A program made the translations under genes and the position numbers. Source: an uncultured Synergistia bacterium (GTDB taxonomy: Bacteria > Eremiobacterota > SpSt-956 > JAKJGF01). Taken from it: 6,160 nt of DNA. This document shows positions 1 to 6,160 of this stretch, in pieces. Within the stretch, counting starts at the first letter, position 1, and every line of letters begins with the position of its first letter. Below the pieces are notes generated by a model that searched no databases, was not told the DNA's origin, and saw only the letters and a list, made by a program, of their open reading frames with translations. The stretch spans positions 1-6,160 of the forward strand of contig CALARM010000504.1 in the NCBI GenBank assembly GCA_937888925.1. Direction: 5' to 3'.

Positions 1-545
1 AATGTGCCTGAAGTGATTATCAATCTTGAAGGACATGGAAGAGAAGAAATTACTGAAGAAGTAGACCTGTCCCGCACTGCAGGATGGTTTACTTCCATAT
101 TCCCTGTCCGTTTGAAGAGTTCTTCCATGGAACCGGGAACTATTATAAAATCCGTAAAAGAAATACTTCGTTCCGTACCCGATAAAGGGCTTTCCTATGG
201 AGTGTTAAGATACCTTTCAGAATATAAAGAAGATTTAAAGAAACTGGAATGCAGAAGAGTGGGCTTTAATTATCTGGGCCAGATTGACTCCTCTATTCTT
301 GACGGAGAGCTGCTCTGCGGAACAGAAGAATCTGTGGGCCCGTCCGTATCTCCTGAGAACGGTATAATAAATCTTCTGGATATGAACGGATTTGTTTCAA
401 AGGGAATTCTGTCCATGATGTTTACTTACAGCAGTAATATCTGGAAAGAAGAAACAGTTAAACATATTGGAGATTCTTTTATAGAGAGCCTCAAAGAAAT
501 CATTGAACACTGTGTGAAAACAGAAGGAAAACACTTTACGCCTTC
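1..545 (+). other. Epimerization (E) domain, C-terminal part
   Basis: This domain converts the carrier-bound L residue of the upstream module to the D form before condensation. Seen in order: LEGHGRE at residues 9-15 (motif E4), DLSRTAGWFTSIFPV at 22-36 (E5; the usual core is RTVGWFTxxYPV), DKGLSYGVLRYL at 61-72 (E6) and FNYLGQ at 89-94 (E7). The typical E-to-C linker TPSDFPLA follows at 180-187. The N-terminal two thirds, including the catalytic HHxxxDG motif, lie before the window, so activity cannot be confirmed here. The carrier protein upstream is also outside; E-associated carriers usually read GGDS rather than GGHS. A plain condensation domain is ruled out by E4, E5 and FNYLGQ, which are specific to E domains. 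Confidence 0.96.
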
Positions 546-3500
546 TGATTTCCCTCTTGCTGCGGTAACCCAGTCATTCCTTGACACTATAACTGAATCT
601 TCTTCCGTAGAATCTATTTACGGCCTTACTCCTCTCCAGGAAGGTATGCTTTTCCATACCATCTATGCTCCCGGTTCCGATGAATATTCCATGCAGATTT
701 ACTGGCATTACAGAGAAGATATAGATGAAGGCGCACTGCGTGCATCATGGGAAAAAGTAATCTCCCGTCATACCATATTAAGAAGTGCCTTTGTATGGCA
801 TGACATGGAAAAACCTGCTCAGATTGTTTACAGAGACGTTCCTATCTCGTGGCACAGGGAAGACTGGACTTCTTTACAGAACATAGAGGAAAAACTGGAA
901 AAATATCTTCTCTCAGACAGAAATGCCGGTTTTGATCTTACAAAACCATGTCTTATGAGATTTCATCTTATAAAACTAGAGGCAGACCATTATATATTCG
1001 TATGGACTTCCCATCATATCATTCAGGACGGATGGTCTTTACCTGTTATAACCGGTGAAGTAACCGCCTGTTACAGAGCTTTTATAGAAAATAAACAGGT
1101 AGAACTTCCGGAAAGTCCTCCCTATGAAGAATATATCAAATGGTTCAGGAATGTTAAAAAATCTGAAACTGAAAAATACTGGAAGGAATATGTGAAAGGT
1201 TTCTCTGTTCCTACACCTCTTAATATAGGCAGAAGATCGGTAAAATCCGACAGCCACGGTTATATGCCCAATGTAAAAGAAACAGGAGATTTTTACCCTG
1301 AAAGCTTTGCCGCTCAGGTTTCGGAGTTCGCGAGAGATCATAAGATTACGGTAAATGTCCTGTTACAGATGGCCTGGGCTATAGTTCTTTCAAAATACAG
1401 CGGTTACAGTGACGTTCTGTTCGGAGCAACTGTGTCAGGCCGTCCTGCAGAGCTCAGGGGAGTGGAGCATATGGTAGGACTCTTTATAAACGCCGTACCT
1501 GTGAGAACCAGAATAGATGAAAATATAAATATAATCTCACAGCTTATAGAGGCTCATGAGTCTTTCCAGACATCATCCAATCACTTTATGATCTCTTTAA
1601 ATGAGATAAAATCTTTTACAGATTTATCTCCCGATTCTCCTTTCTTTGACAGTATTTTTGTTTATCAGAATTATCCTATAAGAGACGTGAAGGGAAGTCA
1701 TGAAAAACTCAATCCTGTTGACCTGGGAGCCTTTGAAAGGACAAACTATAGTATTACAATTTCCTGCGGCATGACGGAAAAAATCTCTATGAGAGTCCTT
1801 TATGACGGAGATACTTTTGAAGAAAGTGTTATAAAAAGACTCATTGCTCATATCTATGAAGCAGCCCTGTGGATTATGAAAAACCCGGAAAAATCGATTA
1901 AAGATGCGGAAATTATGCCACAGAGAGAAAAAGAAGAGATTCTCTATGGATTTAATAATACAGAGTGGCCCTATGACAGGAATCTTATGATGAAAGATTT
2001 ACTGGAAGAAGCAGCGGAGAAATACGGGGATAATACGGCTGTTACATATAAAGATGAAACAATTACTTATCGGGAATTAAACGAAAAAGCCAATGCTCTT
2101 GCCCGTGTATTGAGAGAAAAAGGTATTGGAAGAGGAAAAACTGCAGGCATCTTTATAGATCGTTCTCTGGAAATGGTAATAGCAGTAATAGCCTCAATCA
2201 AGTCAGGAGGTGTCTATATACCGGTAGATCATGAATATCCTCCTTCCAGGATAGAATATATGCTGAAAGACAGTGATTCCTCTATACTCCTTACCAGACA
2301 GGATCTGGCGGAAAAAGTAAACTTCGGAGGCACCGTTTTATACCTTGATGATGAAAAACTTTATGAAGGAGACAGGAGCAATCTTTCTTCCGTAAATGTG
2401 CCGGAAGATGCCGTTACCATCATATATACGTCAGGTTCTACGGGAAATCCGAAAGGAGTTATAACAAAACATCTGGGACTTACCCATTTCTGTCTCTGGT
2501 ATAAAGAAACAAGACATTTAACTCGTGAAGATAATACGACAAAATTTGTCTCCTTCGGCTTTGATGTTACTATGTGGGAAATATTCCCGACCCTTATAAG
2601 CGGTGCCGCCCTCCATATTATAGAGAGTGATATCCGCCTCTCTCCCCATCAGTTAAATGATTATTTCGAGAAAAACAATATTACTGTGACTTTCCTGCCA
2701 ACTCAGTTCTGTGAACAGTTTATGGCTCTTACGGACAATCACTCTCTCCGGTGGCTCGATACTGCAGGAGAAAAACTCAGAACTTATACAGCTCGGAATT
2801 ATACACTTGTAAACGGCTACGGCCCGACAGAATACACAGATTGCATTTCATGGTTTATTGTTGACAGGCCTTATGAAAATATTCCCATAGGTAAGCCTAT
2901 CAGTAACACAGGGGTTTATATTCTGGGAGAAGACGGGAAACTCGTTCCTCCATGTGTTCCCGGAGAGCTCTGTGTGGCAGGTCATGGCATGACAGGAGGT
3001 TATTTAAACAGACCTGACCTTACAGAGTCGAAATATGTAGAGAATCCTTTTGTTCCCGGCGAAAAGATGTACCGCACGGGAGACCTTGCCAGATGGCTTT
3101 CTGACGGAAATATTGAATATATGGGAAGAATTGATACACAGGTTAAAATCAGGGGCTTTCGAATTGAACTTTCGGAAATAGAACAGACCATGAAGAAGAT
3201 ACCATGGGTTGCCGATGCGGCAGTAATAGACAGAGATGATGAGTCAGGAAGAAAATATCTCTGTGCTTATTATGTTCCCGGCAAAGATTCTACTGAAGAA
3301 GATGACACAGGTAAAATAAAAACATTCCTTAAAGAAACTTTACCTGATTATATGACTCCCCAGTTTATTATGAAAATCGATGTCATACCTCTTACGCCGA
3401 ACGGTAAAATCGACAGAAAATCCCTTCCTGCACCTGATGAGTCTATAATAAAAGAAGAATTTATCCCTCCGTCTACAGAGGTTGAAAAGACCCTCTCGGC

Positions 3501-6160
3501 TATATGGGAAGAGATTCTTGGCGTCAGGGCAGGTATAAACAGTAATTTCTTTGACCTGGGAGGCCATTCCCTGAAAGCAGTGACCCTTCAGAGCAAAATC
3601 CAGAAAGAGTTTGATATTACAATAAGTCTTAAAGATATTTTCAAATATTCTACCCTGAAAGAAATGTCTCTCTTCATTGAAAGGGGAAGCAAGAGAGTTG
3701 TCTCCATTTCTCATGCGCCGGAGATGGAATATTACCCCGTTTCTTCCGCACAGAGACGTATGTTCCTTATGGATCAGTTGGAAGGAAAAAGCATTACCTA
3801 TAATACTCCCATAGTATTTATCATTGAAGGAGCAATTGACCATAAAAAATTAAGTGATGCCATAGATAAAGTCGTTTCCCGTCATGAATCACTCAGAACT
3901 TCTTTTCATATAAAAGACGGCGAACCTGTTCAGAAAATCCATGAAACAGTGAGGGTAAAACGTATATACAGGGAAGGAGAAGAAGAAGACATTGACGGTA
4001 TCCTGAAAGAATTTATCCGTCCTTTTGACCTGTCCCGCGTTCCTCTCCTCAGGTTTGCTCTTATAAAAACAGGGCCGAAGCGGTATGTATTCATGCTGGA
4101 CATACATCATATTATCTTTGACGGAGTGTCATTCCATGTATTTATGAACGAACTCATGGGGTTTTACCAGGGAAAAGACATTCAGCCTTTAACGATACAG
4201 TATAAAGATTTTGCTTTCTGGCATGAAAATCTTTTAAAATCGGGCGAAATAAACAGACAGAAACAATACTGGCTTGATGTTTATGAAGGAGATATACCGG
4301 TATTAAACCTCATAACCGATAAACCCCGTCCTTCTGAAATGTCTTTTCACGGCCATCACAGAGTGTACAGTGTAGACAGGAATATTTCTTCTTCTTTTAA
4401 AGCCATGGTAAACAGAAAAGGGTCCACTCTTTTCATGACAGGTCTGGCATGTTTTTCTCTCCTCCTGTCCAGATATACTTCCCAGGAAGATATAATCATA
4501 GGAACTCCCGGTACGGGAAGAAATATTCCTGATATAGATTCCCTTATAGGCATGTTTGTAAATACCCTGGCTATAAGAACTTCTCCCGTGAAAGAGAAAA
4601 TCTTTGCAGATTTCCTGAAAGAGACGGAAGAAAGGATACTTTCTGCCTATGACAACCAGGATTACCAGTTAGATATGCTTATCGACGACCTGGGCATAAA
4701 GAGAGATGCAGGGAGAAATCCTCTCTTTGACGTAATGTTTGACATTGTGAATAAACAGGAGAAGAAATTAATAGAAGATATTAATCTGGAACCATACCCT
4801 CTGGAAGTGGATGTGGCGAAATTCGATCTTACAATGACCATCGTTGAAGAGAAAGAAGACCTCTATATCAGTATTGAATACCGTGATGATCTGTTCGTGG
4901 TTGAAACTATAGACAGAATGGCGGAACATTACATTAATCTCCTGGGAGATATATGCAGGAAAAAAGAGGGCAGACTTAAAGACATGGATATACTGTCTGA
5001 AAGTGAAAAACACAGACTCCTCCATGAATTCAACAAAACTTCAATGCCCTATAATCTGAACAGAACAATTCATGAAGTCATAGAAGATTCTGCTCTGAAG
5101 CATAGTGAAAAAATTGCAGTTGTCTGTAAAGATAGACGAATTACTTACAGTGAACTGAACAGACAGTCAGATATTCTTGCGGAAAAATTACTCTCTGCAG
5201 GAGTGAAAGATAATGAAATCGTAGCCATAATGATTTCTCAGAAACTTGAAATGATCCCCGGAATACTCGGCATACTTAAATCAGGATGTGCTTTCCTTCC
5301 CATAGATCCGTCGTACCCTTCAGAAAGAATAGAATTTATGATGGAAGACGCAGGAGTATCTGTTCTTCTTACAGATACTCAGTTGAAGACAAAGGTAAAT
5401 TTCGGCGGTCATATTATCTGTCTTGACGAGGATTCTTTATGGGAAGGCACTGTAACAGAAGGAGTAAAAAGAGGAAAACCTTCGGACCTTGCCTATATTA
5501 TCTATACGTCAGGCACGACGGGAAAACCTAAAGGAGTCATGATAGAGCACAGTTCTCTTGTAAACCTGAGTCTTTACTACAGGGATGTATTTACCATTTC
5601 TTCACAGGACAGAGGCACCAAATATGCAGGTTTCAGTTTCGATGCCGGCATATCGGAAATATTCCCCTTCCTCATAGCAGGGGCGGCCATTCATATAATT
5701 CCTGACGAAATGAGGCTTTCTCTTAAAGATATAAACCTGTATTTTAAAGAGAACAACATTACCCATACCTTCCTTCCCACCCAGTTTGCGGAACAGTTTA
5801 TGGAACTGGAAGAAAACACGTCTCTTAAATATCTGGATACAGGGGGAGATAAAGTCAGGTTCTTTAAACAACATGATTATAAAGTGGTAAACGGATACGG
5901 CCCTACAGAATACACGGGCATAACCACTACCTTTACTATAGAACGTATGTACGACAATATTCCCATAGGAAAACCTGTGGCCAATACGGATATATACATA
6001 CTTGATAGAAACGGCTCATTAACACCTGTGGGAGTTCCCGGAGAATTGAATATATCGGGAGCCGGCCTTTCCAGAGGTTATCTGGGGAGACCTGACCTGA
6101 CGGCGGAAAAATTTGTAAACAATCCCTTCCGTCCGGGAGAAAAAATGTACCGCACAGGAG
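1..6160 (+). CDS. Nonribosomal peptide synthetase, internal fragment (E-C-A-PCP-C-A), open at both ends
   Basis: Seen: frame 1 runs through the window without a stop (2053 codons plus one base) and has neither start nor stop codon here. The domain order is E (C-terminal part), C, A, PCP, C, A (truncated), each recognised by ordered core motifs. Known of the family: such cytoplasmic enzymes activate amino acids as aminoacyl-adenylates, load them on carrier-protein phosphopantetheine arms and condense them in order. Inferred: at least three modules exist. Module n ends with E and must have further domains upstream; n+1 is complete; n+2 needs at least a carrier domain downstream. The product should contain a D residue, then an L residue, then the residue chosen by the last A domain. 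Key residues inside the window are intact, so I see no sign of decay or frameshift. Regulation cannot be judged because no flanking DNA is present. The family call is very secure; the peptide made is not known. Confidence 0.98.
607..1905 (+). other. Condensation domain, DCL type
   Basis: This domain forms the peptide bond between the upstream chain, whose last residue has been epimerized, and the aminoacyl group on the carrier of this module. Seen: motif C1 YGLTPLQEGMLFH at residues 207-219, C2 RHTILRSAF at 256-264, the catalytic C3 HHIIQDGW at 338-345 (bases 1012-1035; second His 339 and Asp 343 present), PYEEYIKW at 374-381 (C4), and GATVSGRP with VGLFINAVPVR in 475-502 (C5). The PLQEGMLFH form of C1 and the placement right after an E domain are the known marks of the DCL subtype, which accepts a D residue at the donor site. 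About 430 residues is normal. The domain looks fully functional. Boundaries are approximate by some 10 residues. Confidence 0.95.
1933..3435 (+). other. Adenylation domain A-1, complete; substrate not assigned
   Basis: Selects an amino acid, adenylates it with ATP and loads it on the adjacent carrier. Seen in order: TYRELN 689-694 (A1), SGGVYIPVD 735-743 (A2), YTSGSTGNPKG 809-819 (A3, phosphate loop), FGFDVTMWE 852-860 (A4), NGYGPTE 938-944 (A5), GELCVAGHG from 988 (A6), YRTGDLARW 1024-1032 (A7), GRIDTQVKIRGFRIE from 1042 (A8), LPDYMTP 1114-1120 (A9) and NGKIDRK 1134-1140 (A10, with catalytic Lys1136). Hand alignment to GrsA positions 235/236/239/278/299/301/322/330/331/517 gives D855 V856 W859 Q902 D920 A922 G939 D947 C948 K1136. 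Asp at position 235 indicates an alpha-amino acid. Asp at 299 is unusual, as this site is usually hydrophobic. Two extra acidic residues plus Gln suggest a polar substrate, but I recall no matching code. Residues 689-1027 align without net gaps with A-2, 1026 residues downstream. Confidence 0.96.
2812..3082 (+). repeat. Copy 1 of near-repeat blocks shared by the two A domains (A5 to A7)
   Basis: Several short DNA blocks here recur exactly 3078 bases downstream in A-2. The A5 block at 2812-2838 matches 5890-5916 at 24 of 27 bases. The block at 2878-2898 matches 5956-5976 at 19 of 21. The A7 block at 3061-3082 matches 6139-6160 at 20 of 22. They reflect homologous protein motifs rather than a mobile repeat, but are long enough to be possible sites of recombination between modules. 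Confidence 0.6.
3460..3690 (+). other. Peptidyl carrier protein (thiolation) domain
   Basis: Carries the residue activated by A-1, and the growing peptide, on a 4'-phosphopantetheine arm added by a separate transferase. Seen: a typical start (PPSTEVEKTLSAIWEEILG, residues 1156-1174), then the core NFFDLGGHSLKAV at 1182-1194. The modified serine is Ser1190 (codon 3568-3570). The GGHS form, not GGDS, is the usual one for carriers that pass their cargo straight to a condensation domain. This agrees with an LCL domain following and no E domain in this module. Length of about 75 residues is normal. The domain looks functional. Confidence 0.96.
3727..4980 (+). other. Condensation domain, LCL type
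   Basis: Joins the peptide carried by the preceding carrier, ending in an L residue, to the residue activated by A-2. Seen: C1 YPVSSAQRRMFLMDQL at residues 1245-1260, C2 SRHESLRTSF at 1293-1302, the catalytic C3 HHIIFDGVS at 1369-1377 (bases 4105-4131; His1370 and Asp1374 present), YKDFAFWH at 1401-1408 (C4), GTPGTGR at 1501-1507 and LIGMFVNTLAIR at 1515-1526 (C5), then DYQLDMLIDDL at 1554-1564 (C6). The SxAQxRM form of C1 and IGMFVNTLAIR are the usual marks of LCL domains, in contrast to PLQEGMLFH in the first C domain. The C5 stretch reads GTPGTGR where GTPIAGR is common; this is a small oddity with no predicted loss of function. About 415 residues, normal length. Confidence 0.95.
5008..6160 (+). 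other. Adenylation domain A-2, truncated by window edge; substrate not assigned
   Basis: Activates the residue of module n+2. Seen: TYSELN 1715-1720 (A1), LKSGCAFLPIDPSYP 1759-1773 (A2), YTSGTTGKPKG 1835-1845 (A3), FSFDAGISEIF 1878-1888 (A4), NGYGPTE 1964-1970 (A5), GELNISGAG in A6, and YRTG at 2050-2053 as the window ends in A7. A8-A10 and the catalytic lysine lie beyond the edge. Hand alignment to GrsA gives D1881 A1882 S1885 Q1928 D1946 G1948 G1965 G1973 I1974 for positions 235 to 331. Asp at 235 fits an alpha-amino acid. Small residues at 239 (Ser), 301, 322 and 330 (Gly) would leave a roomy pocket with polar Gln and Asp at 278 and 299. I recall no matching code, so no substrate is assigned. 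Nothing suggests inactivity in the part seen. Confidence 0.95.
5890..6160 (+). repeat. Copy 2 of near-repeat blocks shared by the two A domains (A5 to A7)
   Basis: This is the downstream partner of the blocks at 2812-3082, with the same spacing between blocks. Most differences are at third codon positions, as expected for protein-level conservation. The last block is cut by the window end, so the match may continue into A8. Confidence 0.6.

Noticed and set aside
1..545. Partial condensation or heterocyclization domain at the left edge
   Set aside because: GHGRE, RTAGWFTS and FNYLGQ are E-domain motifs, and there is no cyclization-type DxxxxD motif.
1..600. Possible end of one protein and start of another at the E-C boundary
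   Set aside because: The frame is continuous, with a normal E-C linker (TPSDFPLA, then about 20 residues to C1) and no stop codon or docking-like segment.
2205..2220. AGGAGGT-like ribosome-binding sequence inside the gene, also near 2995-3000
   Set aside because: No suitably spaced start codon follows, and both sites are Gly-Gly codons inside conserved A-domain motifs (SGGVYIP and GGYLNRP).
3061..3082. Direct repeat with 6139-6160 as a mobile-element or attachment-site repeat
   Set aside because: Both copies encode the conserved A7 motif region (GEKMYRTG) in the same frame, so module homology explains the match.
1039..5874. Eight open frames of 63-167 codons on the reverse strand, at 1039-1341, 1624-1851, 3000-3191, 3340-3843, 3889-4110, 4356-4553, 4768-5025 and 5602-5874
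   Set aside because: All lie opposite the continuous NRPS frame, whose conserved motifs explain the DNA. Their translations are rich in Phe, Ile and Ser as expected from the complement of a Lys/Glu-rich frame, and none resembles a known protein.

Overview
The whole window lies inside one very large gene. Reading frame 1 on the + strand is open from the first base to the last: 2053 codons, no stop, and neither the gene's start nor its end. The protein is a modular nonribosomal peptide synthetase (NRPS). There is no intergenic DNA, RNA gene, promoter, terminator, mobile element or CRISPR array that I can support.

Layout from left to right (residues counted from base 1): (1) the C-terminal third of an epimerization (E) domain, residues 1 to about 180; (2) a condensation domain of the type that follows E domains (DCL), about 203-640; (3) a complete adenylation domain, A-1, about 645-1145; (4) a peptidyl carrier protein, about 1154-1230, with phosphopantetheine serine 1190; (5) a second condensation domain of the LCL type, about 1243-1660; (6) a second adenylation domain, A-2, from about 1665, cut by the window edge in core motif A7. 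The window thus holds the end of module n, all of module n+1 (C-A-PCP) and the first part of module n+2 (C-A).

As an assembly line, module n hands over a chain ending in a D residue. The DCL domain joins this to the residue chosen by A-1, which stays L because the module has no E domain. The LCL domain then joins that chain to the residue chosen by A-2. The specificity pockets I derived by hand alignment to GrsA (DVWQDAGDC-K for A-1, DASQDGGGI for A-2) match no code I can recall with confidence, so the product is unknown. All catalytic motifs inside the window look intact.

Organism: G+C is roughly 40% in the lines I sampled. Arg is mostly AGA/AGG, ATA is a frequent Ile codon, and Gln is almost always CAG (I found two CAA). 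Together with Firmicutes-like NRPS motifs, this suggests an anaerobic low-GC Firmicute (Clostridia, possibly gut or rumen). This is an inference, and other anaerobes cannot be excluded. I see no sign of a new type of system. The points worth a second look are the unusual A-domain pockets and the gap-free alignment of the two A domains.
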